Positions 12,829 to 23,792 of a stretch of DNA of 64,000 nucleotides are shown piece by piece. How positions within the stretch are numbered: position 1 is the stretch's first letter; every line of letters starts with the position of its first letter. The position numbers were made by a program, and so were the translations under genes. Under the pieces are notes generated by a model that worked only from the letters and a program-made list of their open reading frames with translations, made no database searches and was not told the DNA's origin. The DNA comes from Plasmopara viticola (taxonomy: Eukaryota; Oomycota; Peronosporomycetes; Peronosporales; Peronosporaceae). The DNA lies in assembly GCA_001695595.3 (NCBI GenBank), contig MBPM02000013.1, forward strand, positions 558,001 to 622,000. The letters run 5' to 3'.

Positions 12829-12889
12829 TCTTGCTAAAAAATTGGAAAAAAAATGCGCCATCCGCTTTAGATTTATTAAAAAGAAGCTC

Positions 12890-13126
12890 GGTAAAAAACG
12901 TGTCATTGTGCTTTCAAACTTACTACCTTTGAGAATATTAGATTCCGAAAGTTGGACAAATTAAGTTAGAATTGTGCGAAAAGACCCCAAAAAATCAAAT
13001 TGAAGCGCAAACGGCTGTAGAATGAAAGATATTGATCGTCAAATAAGTGAGAGAAGACGCAGGTCTTAATCGGGAAGTAACGAGATCGCAGAAAAGGGGA
13101 GATTATTCTTTAAAAAGTAAATATGG
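12890..13126 (-). repeat. Duplicated block R, copy 2 (inverted)
   Basis: This is the reverse complement of 7608-7846. Because block Q beside it is in direct orientation, R was inverted relative to Q in one of the two copies. Confidence 0.85.
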
Positions 13127-13147
13127 GTCTTGACCGAAATTTTGAAT

Positions 13148-13705
13148 TCACTTGTCGCTCACAATCATTTTCAAACACTGGTGGAATGTTCCCTTAGCGT
13201 GAAATTGCGGTGTGTCACGTATCGCCTTGTTGCGATCAAGCCATAGTGTGCGCAAAAGGACGCAGCGAATACTGCTGAACAGGCGAATCGGCGCTACTTT
13301 ACCGAAAATAGATTGATGTACATCAGGAATCACCAACTGGTGAAGGAACAAAACGTGTGGCCAATTGGTTGTGACGCTGCCAATTCGGGAAAATAAGGGA
13401 AGAAAGAGGCGCCATAGACGTTGAGCCCCGTGGCAGTCCCATAGTAGATGAAGGGAATTTGTAGTTGTGCTGCAAGACATTGTACATTGTTAGCAAGCAT
13501 ATTATGTTGAAGTCGAAGGACAAATGGGACAGGTTGAAAGGACAAAAGTTCTCGTAATGCACTTAGTCGACAAATAGACATCGAAACTCAATTTAAATTC
13601 ATGGTCTTCAAATTGCATTGTGCTGCAAGCTTCCAGCCCTTTAAGGCGAAGGATATTGTGAGCAGTAACTCCATCAAAGTCGTATTTTTTTGCACGCAAT
13701 CCCAA
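13148..13705 (-). pseudogene. LINE (non-LTR) reverse transcriptase C-terminus relic
   Basis: On the minus strand a cysteine/histidine cluster (C-P-I-C, then C-x-x-C in an offset frame, then HLLWDCHGAQRLWRLFLP) is followed by RTLWLDRNKAIRD. This is the signature of the zinc-binding domain at the end of plant- and oomycete-type LINE reverse transcriptases (zf-RVT). The 110-codon frame at 13148-13480 and the 67-codon frame at 13502-13705 are in different frames, so the coding sequence is broken. No 5' half was found. Confidence 0.65.
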
Positions 13706-14345
13706 TCAAGGTGCTATTTGACCCCATCACAGTCTGTAAATTAGTCATCGATTTCTTTTAGTCAAAGCCTCAAAACGTTCGCTTCATCTACTGATATCAC
13801 GAAACCCTCGGAAAGTCATCCCATGCTTAATAGCATTTCTATAGGCTTTTCTCAATTGTTTAAATAGCGGCTGAAATAACAAAATGCTAGGCTAGGGCTC
13901 TTACTTTGTAAGCTATCAATCTTCTCTCTGTAATGCTTGCTTGCCATGCCAGCAACTTAATTGGGGCAAAAATCACAGTAGACTTCTGTACGATTAAGTG
14001 TATCGCGCCATGTCTTTCAATGCTCGCTGGTAAAAGCTGAGCATAATGAACGAAAATTGCTGCTCTACCGGGATAAACTCTTGCTCTTGTTATGGGCGTG
14101 TGATTGGTACGCACCATGAAAGCTTAATTTCTGAGCACTTGTGAGCTCTCAAAGATAGAACAAGCAGTGCTAGAATTTGTAAGTCTATGGGGGTATGTAA
14201 ACCCGTACGAGTCTTGCAGACTCTGGCGTGTCTCACCAATTTGCGCGCCGGCAAAACCCGTTGTCAACCGAATCGTGTTAGGAGATGCTCTCATAAAGAG
14301 CAAATCAAAAGCTCAGATTTCGTTTGACAAAGTAATGAAACGTAC

Positions 14346-14938
14346 CATGCTGCGTGAAATAAATGATTTATAAGAATCAATTATTGCCTATAGAGGGCAC
14401 TTATTAGTGCAAAAATCTCAATAAATTCGTACGTGGACTCTTTAGCATTAAATCGTTGAGTAGGCTACATACACTTTCGCTGAATGATGTCCCGAAAGCA
14501 ACAGCACAAGCACGCGGATTTTAATGATTTCGATGAGAAAGCTAGTAAGCAAGAATAATATCTAAAATAAAGATTACACTTGAGGGCAAACTCGTCTCTA
14601 CAGAGACCGATTTTGCGATTCACTGATTTTTGTAAAATTCATGTTCAAATTGTCGCGACACCTTTGCAAGACATAAACAAGAAAGACGTGGTTAAGTAGG
14701 TGCATAAAGGCTTCGGTGTCGTTTGTGAAGGGTGCTCATTGCGAAATTACAAAATGCTTGGTCTTTAGCTGAATGACAGCGGAATCATATTTATATCAAA
14801 GAAAGCCGAATCTCGATATGATACATTCAAATTGATAAGTCGTTTAGCTCAACGTACCACCTCCGAGCACCAAATATAGTAAAGCGCTGTAATGCGACTT
14901 TGATAGAAAAGATATGTATGTTTGTCGAGGAGAAGCAT
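14346..14938 (+). repeat. Duplicated block T, copy 2
   Basis: This is a direct copy of 8893-9483. It is followed within a dozen bases by inverted block S and then block P, so T, S and P form one continuous 1.3-kb stretch here. Confidence 0.9.
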
Positions 14939-14949
14939 GATGACGTCTT

Positions 14950-15312
14950 GATCCATTGCTTTGCGAATTGAAAACGTTGGCTGCTGTGAAAGGAAAATTC
15001 CCGACCGCAACTCCCACATGCAGTTGCTTGTCTTACCGTCAAAACTCTCTCCGGACGAGTTCGTTAAGCTGCGGTCACTATCTTTCTGATCATTTTTGTC
15101 TATTGATAAGAAAACGTGTGCTATAGCTGCTACGTCTTTCTGCTCCAGCTGAGGATCTAAATAATTATTTTTTTTGCTGTTATGATCGTCTTGAAAAGTG
15201 CGGCATTCCCTTTATTAACGACGACCCGACCTAGTTACAGTTCGTTTCCTATTCAAGAATTAAGTGTTGCCGCGAAAGCTGGGCTTTTTGCTAATCAAAT
15301 TTGATAAACAAT
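14950..15312 (-). repeat. Duplicated block S, copy 2 (inverted)
   Basis: This is the reverse complement of 7846-8236, lying between direct blocks T and P. Confidence 0.85.
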
Positions 15313-15315
15313 AAG

Positions 15316-15680
15316 TATACGATGCTAAACGGCTTATTTATAACATTAGCATCAAGGAAACAAGATCTCGATGAAAGATTTGGGTGATTCCGTACAAGCT
15401 CTTCAAGAACAAGATCGAAATTAGCTTCACAAACGTAGCAATCTTCTATTTCAGCATTCGACGTCTTGGAGCACTTAAAGTGTCTCCTTACGTTTCGTAC
15501 CTGTCAAACCGTAGGTTTTGATAACTGTGCAGAGGAAACTTGTACTCATCGACAAGTATGTGAGCTATTCAATTTTTTTGCCGAAAAAACATCAAACTTG
15601 TTTACAACTCGACAATTTCTAAGACCTGAAATGCAGCTCTCGACTTATTTCTCGCGACAGCTGCATCTTACATATCTGCC
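15316..15680 (+). repeat. Duplicated block P, copy 2
   Basis: This is a direct copy of 5330-5697. A 106-codon minus-strand frame (15619-15939) starts beyond the block and ends inside it. It encodes segments such as GQIIHGYLQEADQVDLRQIC, possibly old element coding sequence, but the family was not recognised. Confidence 0.85.
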
Positions 15681-18600
15681 GAAGGTCCACTTGATCGGCC
15701 TCTTGAAGATAACCATGGATTATTTGCCCTTGCATACCGCCATAGTTGAGATTTTGATTGGCAGAACTTGAGTCTATAGGAGCTGGACTCGAGTGAGTGG
15801 GCCTACGACCATCACTGCTCTGGGTCATATAGAAACAACAATCAACAGTTATCATCTCCCAGGTGATCCCTACAAAGGTGCTAAGTGCCTTTAAGAAGAT
15901 GTTCTTTAACTGAATGATGGCATTTTTAACAGCACTCACAATACGGCATCGTCACCGTGTCCGTCCGTTTCGTCCACAATTGGTGCTGATTTCATTGGAA
16001 CTTCCATTTAGGTCGCACCTACCTTGCTTGTACTCTCTGTGAAATCTGACCGAGAGTGATTTCCACCGCTCAGATGTTGGCTCCTTCACAGAGCCTGCCG
16101 CAAAGTGCGCTTGAGTCGAGAAAGAGGTCACGTTGCGTGAACAGACTCGCGAGTAAATTGGGACACCGCACAATTGAAAACCATTATAACTTGAAAAGTT
16201 CAGCAAGTAGTAGTAGCGCACAGGATTAGATGCTGAGCACCGACCAAATACAAGGTGGTCACCGACGGACGCTTCAGATGACGACCAAAGACAGTAGCAA
16301 CATTTTCGGAAAGCAAATTAGAGCGTTTAGTATAGATAAAAGAGATGCTAAATGTTTTGACAGAATTTGCAAGCAACGATCAATAACAAGATGCAGGTAA
16401 GGCTTTATTGCAGCATCAATCTCACACGAGAAGTCAACAGCTGTGTAATCAGAAGCACAGCTTCAGGACGAATGTGAACGTCTGACGTAGTCGCGTACAA
16501 TAGTTGAAAGTTCTCAAAAGGGTTTAGAACAGTCCAAGCCGCATCGGACTAGACATGCACAGACACAATAGAGCCGCTAGTGACCTACCTTCACTACTCG
16601 CTTCGATTTGCTCGGTCACAAACCGCTGGAAAACATGTATCGAAAACGGTCTGGACGCTCCTAACAAGGCTACGTAGTTTTAATCGGGTCAAGCCCTAAG
16701 ATGGAAACCATGGGCGTCCAGTTGGACAGAAATAGTAACTGGGCATTTAAACGCTATGGGCATCGTAACGACCGGTAATCATTACGATGCCCATAGCGTT
16801 GAATTGCAACGAACTTTACCCATTGTGAAATAAGAAGTCATATCTTGAAAGGTTTGTTAGGCAGTTACCGAATTACTGCTCCGTTCATTACAAGCATGGT
16901 TTAGCGAGCAAGATTGTACACACCAAAACATAAACCAGAATTCAGCAAGAAAACGATCGATCCGTCTCAGGTATCAAGCACTGTTATTTCGACGCGATTT
17001 AGAGAATGCAAAATGCAAACTTCGTAATTAGACCGATTGTGGCAGGCATACAAAGAAGTCGTCCAATCGGCATTTTCGCTCTGGAAAATGCTGCGACTTG
17101 CGAGATAAATCATACTAAGGCAAAAAATTTTACACCTCAGAAAACCCGTCGGTCAGCGAATTTGGCCTAAATCTTAACAAAATTTAGATATGCTATCCAA
17201 AGATACGCGATCAAACCTATGAAGCCTCTCAAGTGCGAAGGATGGGACTGGGTATTTTTTGTCTTATTACTTTCTTCTTCTCGACTGTTAAAAAAAGCAT
17301 TAAACGAAAAAAAAAGTGGTGAGGATGGCTGAGAATTGGTCATTAGCAAGAAAAAGTCGGCAAATGCGCGCAAAGCATAATAAAAATTGCGCGGAAGGGT
17401 CGCAAAGGATGACTGTGCAGTCAGTGCACGTTTGGCATGCTTTGAAAGATGAAAGCGACATGCTGGATTGATCTTCGAAATGCATTGGTTCGCGGTCAAA
17501 ATTCTATATCGATTTCAATTCGGAAACGTTTAGCAACAGGACGCATACACGACTTTTGTTACCGACCTCGTGAATGGTCAACAACTGTATTTCGGTGATA
17601 GACAGATGTGGTTAGAGAAAAATAAGTTAGAAATGACAATTGTGTGCGAGAACTTGTACTTGCTGTTTGTGTGTTTCTTTGTGTAACGAGTATATAACCT
17701 TGATCTATATGTCTGGGTAATCTTGCCAAAGCCTCAAGCCGTGTCGTTGCCACATCCAGTATAGCACTTTCAATCGCGTCACTCGAGAACAATTCGAGCC
17801 GTCGTGCGGAAGAGTGTCAACTGCTTCTTTTTAAGCGCCGATTCTTCCAACGGCCTCATATAGAGCGAACAGCTACCGATCTTACGGGTTGCTTCAAGTT
17901 GCCTCTCTTTTTTTTGAGACCTGCAATCTAAGGAGTTAAGTTCTAATTTTAGGTCGTCCTTGATTTTAGTCACCTTGACGTATTTGGCGAATGGCGCCCA
18001 GTATTGGAGGCCATCATCGACTTCAACAAATTACGAGCATATTGATAAAGTTAACGCCTTTTTTGGCGCAGGGAAAGATTTGGTAAAGATGATCGACGGT
18101 TGAGTAATCAAGTGTTGGCTTAGGTTTCTAAGTAAGGCTGTGCGAACGCCTTTGCTCGTGGTAATCCGTGATCAAGGCCGATTCAATGGCTATCTTTACA
18201 TTTTATCCCAAAAATGATATTAACTCAGATCTTTTTGAAGATCGAATGCTTCAGCTTCATCAGCTTACTTAAATGATGCCGCCGGGGCTACCTTTGCCAA
18301 TGCTGCCTAGCACTCGGACCATGTTTACTCGTAGAGCTCAAACACCACTACGGATTCTAGCAGGAAGGGCGGCACATGCAGCCTCCTCTTTGGGTGCATA
18401 GGAGCCAGCAAATCGTCAGAGCAGTGCAAACTGCTTGGTTAACAAAGTCACAGAATAAGTCCTATCGGGTCGTAATCTTCTTGCGTGGGCTTTGTATTGA
18501 GCCGGGTGTGACGGTATCACACAGCACCTTCCAGAAGATGTGTTGCAGAGTAATCTAAGATGTTTTGATGAAGGACTGTTCACTATTCTCGGTCTTCAAA

Positions 18601-18940
18601 ATATTGACGTGTGTAATAGAGATAGAGTTCGAGAAAAGTATACGTATACGCAGTCGCCAGCGCCAACCATCGCTGTTGTCGAGTACAAATTCGACAGCCA
18701 GCTTCAATCTCAAATTTCTCGCTTTCAAGACGAGGTTGCCGCTATTTAGCTAGAGGCTAGACTAAAAGCTCGAAAGTTTTTCAAAGTGGATGCCCAAATC
18801 TTTTTTAGATCGGGGGTGGCTTTGTGCTATTTCGAGCCACATTACGTTCCATGAAAACGTCCAATCACGATGTAGGATGAGCCAATCGCATTTCCAACTA
18901 AACTGAAAGCGTGTCATAAATTGAATTTCTTATTGCCGTG
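15681..18940. other. Gene-poor tract upstream of glutaryl-CoA dehydrogenase
   Basis: The only clear structure is the 51-base perfect-arm hairpin at 16750-16800. Minus-strand frames at 15952-16221, 17167-17499, 17559-17792 and 17779-17973 and plus-strand frames at 18540-18753 are open for 60-110 codons but show no recognisable domain. The 18526-18749 plus frame (LPEDVLQSNLRCFDEGLFTI and on) looks most protein-like and could be a small or broken gene. I would not call it. Confidence 0.4.
16750..16800. repeat. Perfect 19-bp inverted repeat
   Basis: The arms AACGCTATGGGCATCGTAA (16750-16768) and its exact complement (16782-16800) flank a 13-base spacer. The spacer has no coding content and no T-run follows as a terminator would show. 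It is probably the core of a small foldback element. Confidence 0.85.
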
Positions 18941-20740
18941 ATGCAGTCCGTCAAGTCGGTCTCTTTCTCTGTCCTCGGACGGCGCGCGCTCGGATCCATG
19001 CGCAGCATGAATGGAGGCCGTGCCACCTTTAATTGGCGTGATCCATTGATGCTGGACGAACAGCTGACGGACGAGGAGGTCATGATTCAGGTAGTCTTAG
19101 TTACAGTCGTGTTGTCTGTCTTGAGTTACTTATGGCTGCAAACCCGTAGAAATCAGCCAACGATTATTGTCAAAATAAACTTTTGCCACGTATCGTTGAA
19201 GCTAACCGTAAAGGCAAGTTTGATCGCTCTATTATGAGAGAAATGGGTGAAATGGGCTTCTTGGGCCCTACTATTCAAGGTTACGGCTGTGCTGGTGTGG
19301 GTTACGTGTCCTATGGACTTATTGCGAATGCGGTGGAGCGCGTACGTACGCTCTTTAGAGTCTTTTGTCCTTCTTCGTGGTAATTTAGCTATGTGGGCTT
19401 GGGTGTGGAAGGTGGACAGCGCTTACCGCTCTGCGATGAGTGTGCAGTCGTCATTAGTCATGCACCCGATCAATACATTTGGATCGGATGAGCAGAAAGA
19501 AAAGGTTTGAGGCACAACTTATTGCACTTGACCAATGGTGCATTTCAAACATGCATTTTGTAACCTCTGTGCAGTATCTTCCGCGTCTTGTTTCTGGCGA
19601 ACTTATTGGCTGTTTCGGCTTAACCGAACCGAATCATGGATCAGACCCTGGATCGTACGTACTTGTTGGTTTATAGAATGTGTGATTGTATTGAAGTAAC
19701 GCTTTAAATGGCTTTGTGTTGTATCTCATTAGGATGGAGACACGTGCCAGACTGAAGGGTGACAAGTATGTTCTTAACGGCTCGAAGAATTGGATTACCA
19801 ACTCTCCAATCGCGGACGTCTTCCTCGTATGGGCCAAAGATGACGAAGGTGACATTCGTGGTTTTATTCTCGAGAAGGTTTTGAAATTAAAGCACTGTGG
19901 TATCTCGTCACGGAAAACTGATCGACCTCGTTTTGTCGATATAAACAGGATTTTCCAGGTCTTTCAGCCCCGTATATTGAAGGCAAAGCGACATTGATGG
20001 CTTCTGCTACTGGCATGATTTTTCTTGAAGATGTTGAAGTTCCCAAGGAAAATATGCTGCCAAAGGTGAAGGGACTCAAGGTATGCAATGTCGAAGTCGT
20101 CATTCATCTCTAAATTTTGCCTAAACTCAGTCAAAATTGTGCATCAGGGCCCTTTTACGTGTTTAAACAGTGCTCGGTATGGCATTTCGTGGGGAGCTCT
20201 CGGCGCTGCGTGTACGCTTTTACTATTTGAAAGCTTTTACAGACGATTTTTCTTACCATTCGTGACAGTCGCATGCATGGATATCGCTCGTCAGTACACA
20301 CTTGACCGTAACCAGTTTGGTGCCCCAATTGCAGCGTATGTGTATTGAGGCTTTCGTTGACTCCTGCGAAAAGTTTGACACTAATCTCTTTTTTGTGCAG
20401 CAACCAACTTATACAAAAAAAGTTAGCAGATATGAGTACAGAAATTGCGCTCGGACTTCAGGGGTGCTTGCAGGTCGGTCGTCTACTTGATGAAGGTAAA
20501 GCGCCAGTGGAGCTAGTTTCGATGGTCAAGCGCAACTCTTGCGGTAAGGCGATTGAAATTGCTCGCAACGCTCGTGATATGCTTGGTGGCAACGGTGTTT
20601 CGGATGAATACCACATTATTCGTCATGTCGTTAATCTTGAGGCTGTGAACACGTACGAAGGAACGCACGACGTCCACGCCCTTATTCTTGGCCGTGCAAT
20701 TACGGGTCTTCCCGCTTTTGTACCTCGCGTGGCTTCTTAA
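18941..20740 (+). CDS. GCDH: Glutaryl-CoA dehydrogenase, mitochondrial (9 exons)
   Basis: This acyl-CoA dehydrogenase-family flavoenzyme oxidises and decarboxylates glutaryl-CoA to crotonyl-CoA in lysine and tryptophan breakdown, normally in the mitochondrial matrix. Reading with phase-consistent GT-AG junctions gives exons 18941-19090, 19150-19341, 19412-19504, 19575-19654, 19733-19877, 19949-20080, 20148-20211, 20269-20335 and 20401-20740, joining to about 420 residues, the family's usual length. The first 30 residues are Ser/Arg-rich without acids, as in a mitochondrial presequence. They are followed by [17 protein letters not shown], typical of GCDH. Family blocks follow in order: [60 protein letters not shown] and [20 protein letters not shown]. 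The catalytic glutamate region [17 protein letters not shown] is intact. Introns are 52-78 nt. Nothing suggests inactivation. The gene converges on the next one, with 181 nt between stops. Confidence 0.93.
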
Positions 20741-20921
20741 GGAATTTGTATAGACGGAGTATGGCTTTAAATGCTCTTGCCTAATCGATTACGCACGACT
20801 TATTTGGATTTTGACCTTGTCTCAATTTCTCTGTTAATTACTTCGATTTTCTGATTATATCCCTGTACAGCTTGAGACAAAAAGATATCATAAAAACATC
20901 ATTTGCTATTCTGCCCACAAT

Positions 20922-23666
20922 TTAGTTAAAACCATACTCTTGGCGAGCTCGCTTAACGACACCAATCAGAAATCCGCTTTTGTTGCGTACAGTGGAAAGG
21001 TTGGCACCAGCAAAGCGCGCGAGAACTTGGTTGGCCAAGGGCTCAGATAGCTGTCCAAGTACCTCGTAACACTTGCCCCCCAGCTCTTCCAGTGACGCTA
21101 GTGTATGATTTGCCACGAGTGAATGAACGTGGTTTTGAACCGAAATTGGAAGCGCTGTAAACGATGGCATACCGATCGGAGCCTGTCCACCATTAACAGA
21201 AGATGGCCCTCGCACGGCTCCATATTCAGGGACTCCTTGAGGGACAGACTGTCGACGACGCGGATCCCGGGGATCTTGTGGGGCCTCATAGGGTCGTTCA
21301 TATAGTGCAGGACCAGGTCCAGCAGTAACGGGGGCGGATTGAGCACGGTATCCACCTGCATTTGTTCCATTATTGGCATTCAACCGTCCGCCTTGAGGTG
21401 GTCCGCCAAGAACAGAAGCTCCATAATGACCACTTCGCGACACAGAAGAAGATTGTCCTCTTGGAGAAGGGAGCTGTGGCCGGCGTTGCTTCTCAGATGC
21501 AATCGCCTTCTCGTTAACGCGGTTGATGATGCCGACAAGAAATCCTTGCAAATTTTCCACTTGAGATAGATCAACATTGCTAAAATTCTCCACTGCTTGC
21601 AGCGCCACATGTTCTGGCAGATGTAATAATCGCGTAATAACATTGTCATTCAGAGGTTCTTGTAACCGTCCTTCGCGGCGCATGCTGTCAACGACAGCTT
21701 TGACGGGACCTGGTAGACGCCCGTAGAGTTCATTCGGTCCCGTCATACGAGAGGAGTCTGACTGACCGCCTCGATGCAATGACTCCTGATTTGTCGATGC
21801 ACCGCGGCGGCGAGGATCACGTCCACCTCCACTGCTATTGCGAGAAGGAGGTTGTTCACGACGACGCGGATCTTCAACTTTAGAACTTGAGGTTGACTGT
21901 GCCGTCGCTTGTGACGATTGCGGTGAAGATGCCTGACGGCTTTGCGGAACTGAGGTTCGATGCTCCACTGCTGGTCGTTGACCAGGAGTACGGAAGGAAC
22001 CATTGGACTCCGGCGCGCCTGATTTATCAGCGTGGACAACTCGACCAAACTCATCGACATCTTTTGTTTTATGTCGCTCAAACTCGGAGCGTGACGTGGT
22101 ACTTCGCGTTTGTCGGGGAGAATTCTTAAACAAAGTCCCTTCTTTGATGGGGTCCCATTGGTATGGCACCTGAACAGTAGACACACCTGTAGTAGGCTGA
22201 GGGGGAGCGTAGCCAAAGCGGAAAAGACCTGAGTCATTTTTATAATCCGAGATAAAAACGTCCACGGGCTGCAGTGCTGCAATTTGAGGATTCTCCTTTT
22301 GATACTCACGATAAATGCGCATGAGCTGTCCGTTCTTGTCCCGCACCTCTTTCATTGGGGTGCGTACGAATCGTGCTATTATGGCAATCTGTGCAAATTC
22401 TGGCATAGCACCAACGGATGCAAAAGCAGCACGACTTACTTGAGTGACTTGAAATTCGCCGCTGGCTTGAAAGTCCATAAGTCGATCCCATGCCGCAGCA
22501 GAAAGCCCTTTGTGGTCCTCTTTTTGGTGCTTGTGTCGACTGCTAACAGAAGACGTCGAATCTCCACTTTCACGACGCGGACGACCGGTTTTATGATTAT
22601 CATGATTTGAGGCATGACTGCTGTTACTATCGTGGCGTGGACGCTTAGGGCCATGGTCTCCATTGGTTTGATCGGAAGCATCGAGCTCAGCACTCTCTCT
22701 CTTTGCTGGCGTCACAACAAAATGCTCCTCGTTTGTATTTTCAGATGATGTATGCGTCACTTCCATCGGTTCTGCAGCTATTAAAGATGATGTCATGGAT
22801 GGATGGTCCGGATCGTACTCTTCCTGCTCAGCAGTTGAACGTTGAGAAGCAAAACCTGGAGCAGTTTTCGTGTCGACTGAAGTAGCTGCAGGGGATGGCT
22901 TTGCTGGGTCATATTCATCATCACTGTGTGGCACGGAATCCACGATCATCGCCGATGGGTCGTAATTATCCTCAGCGTGCACAGGTGAAGAGGACGCCTT
23001 GTCGTTCTCTGCAGTCATGTTTGTCGCATCCTTTGCATCTTCATGCCCAGCACCAACCGGATGTGTCACTTCTGGCACGATCGGAGAAGTCAAATCTGCG
23101 TACTTTGCAAGATCATCCAAAACTTCATCTGGTGCGGCCTCTATTGGCGAATGCGTAAGCTCGCTTCCTTTTACATCTCTTACTGTCCCATCTGTCGTTG
23201 CAGCTTCCTCAACTGCGTGCGCTGTGGCATTCACACTGTCACTATTTTTGGTCTCAACGACATCATTTGTTTCCACACTTTCATTCCCTTGAGTTACAGC
23301 GGTAGCATTTATTGTTTCTGACTGGTCAGGCGACACGTGATCAACAGGATCCACCGACGCTGGCTCCATCATAACCTCTTTTTGCTTCGCATGTTCCTCG
23401 AAATCATCAGCAATCACCTCTTCTGTATCTTCATTTTTAGCTCCTTTCATCTCGATGTCTTCCGCCTGCTGGGATTGAGCATTCATGTCGGCATCCAGTC
23501 GTTTCTCAGTCGTCGATTTAGTTTCGTGTACTTGGCCTACATCCTCATTAAGAGCGATTGCTCCACTATCAACTGCAGTCATAGACGTCGAATTGTCCGG
23601 ACCTTGCTCTTCTCCACTCGATTTAGCACATGCCGCGTCCGTAGCATCCTTCAGCGCAGGCTCCAT
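20922..23666 (-). CDS. Nuclear-type protein with three hnRNP-Q-like acidic-domain repeats
   Basis: A single long frame was found. I prefer the ATG at 23666 (914 residues). The frame stays open to an ATG at 23768, but that adds a hydrophobic/basic stretch unlike the acidic protein that follows and would crowd the divergent neighbour. Residues 1-390 are acidic, Ser/Thr-rich and disordered, with a basic KRPRHDS patch. Residues about 390-470, 645-720 and 835-914 each form a helical unit that resembles the N-terminal acidic (AcD/NURR) domain of hnRNP Q/R. The second has LLHLPEHVALQAVENF, then DLSQVENLQGFLVGIINRV. The third has QVLARFAGANLSTVRNKSGF and LIGVVKRA. The first is more diverged. DPRRR-type repeats and Arg/Ser/Gly linkers lie between the second-half units, as in RNA-processing factors. 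No RRM was found. A nuclear RNA-related scaffold is an inference. Confidence 0.7.
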   Translation of the reverse strand: MEPALKDATDAACAKSSGEEQGPDNSTSMTAVDSGAIALNEDVGQVHETKSTTEKRLDADMNAQSQQAEDIEMKGAKNEDTEEVIADDFEEHAKQKEVMMEPASVDPVDHVSPDQSETINATAVTQGNESVETNDVVETKNSDSVNATAHAVEEAATTDGTVRDVKGSELTHSPIEAAPDEVLDDLAKYADLTSPIVPEVTHPVGAGHEDAKDATNMTAENDKASSSPVHAEDNYDPSAMIVDSVPHSDDEYDPAKPSPAATSVDTKTAPGFASQRSTAEQEEYDPDHPSMTSSLIAAEPMEVTHTSSENTNEEHFVVTPAKRESAELDASDQTNGDHGPKRPRHDSNSSHASNHDNHKTGRPRRESGDSTSSVSSRHKHQKEDHKGLSAAAWDRLMDFQASGEFQVTQVSRAAFASVGAMPEFAQIAIIARFVRTPMKEVRDKNGQLMRIYREYQKENPQIAALQPVDVFISDYKNDSGLFRFGYAPPQPTTGVSTVQVPYQWDPIKEGTLFKNSPRQTRSTTSRSEFERHKTKDVDEFGRVVHADKSGAPESNGSFRTPGQRPAVEHRTSVPQSRQASSPQSSQATAQSTSSSKVEDPRRREQPPSRNSSGGGRDPRRRGASTNQESLHRGGQSDSSRMTGPNELYGRLPGPVKAVVDSMRREGRLQEPLNDNVITRLLHLPEHVALQAVENFSNVDLSQVENLQGFLVGIINRVNEKAIASEKQRRPQLPSPRGQSSSVSRSGHYGASVLGGPPQGGRLNANNGTNAGGYRAQSAPVTAGPGPALYERPYEAPQDPRDPRRRQSVPQGVPEYGAVRGPSSVNGGQAPIGMPSFTALPISVQNHVHSLVANHTLASLEELGGKCYEVLGQLSEPLANQVLARFAGANLSTVRNKSGFLIGVVKRARQEYGFN

Positions 23667-23792
23667 GGGTGCGGACAATAATGGTGTGGATGCGGACAAA
23701 AATATTGAAGTGCACCACTTCAAAAAAAAACGCCATTTCCTAATCCAGCCTTTATTTGATGCAGCCATCGTTTATTCACAAAAATCACATTC
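23667..23792. promoter_or_regulatory. Short divergent (bidirectional) promoter
   Basis: The start codon chosen for the minus-strand acidic-domain gene (23666) and that of the plus-strand PP2A B'' gene (23793) are only 126 bases apart. If the longer minus-strand start at 23768 is used, only 24 bases remain. No TATA box is evident. Transcription of both must start inside this gap or within the neighbour's leader. Confidence 0.45.

Noticed and set aside
19080..20400. Glutaryl-CoA dehydrogenase as a pseudogene, because several in-frame stops interrupt it
   Set aside because: All stops fall in introns that can be removed with GT-AG junctions whose phases agree and which restore every conserved block.
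23667..23768. N-terminal extension MAASNKGWIRKWRFFLKW of the acidic-domain protein as a signal or transmembrane segment
   Set aside because: It would sit within 24 bp of the divergent gene's start, and the downstream ATG begins a typical acidic nuclear-type N-terminus. The extension is probably leader sequence, though not disproved.
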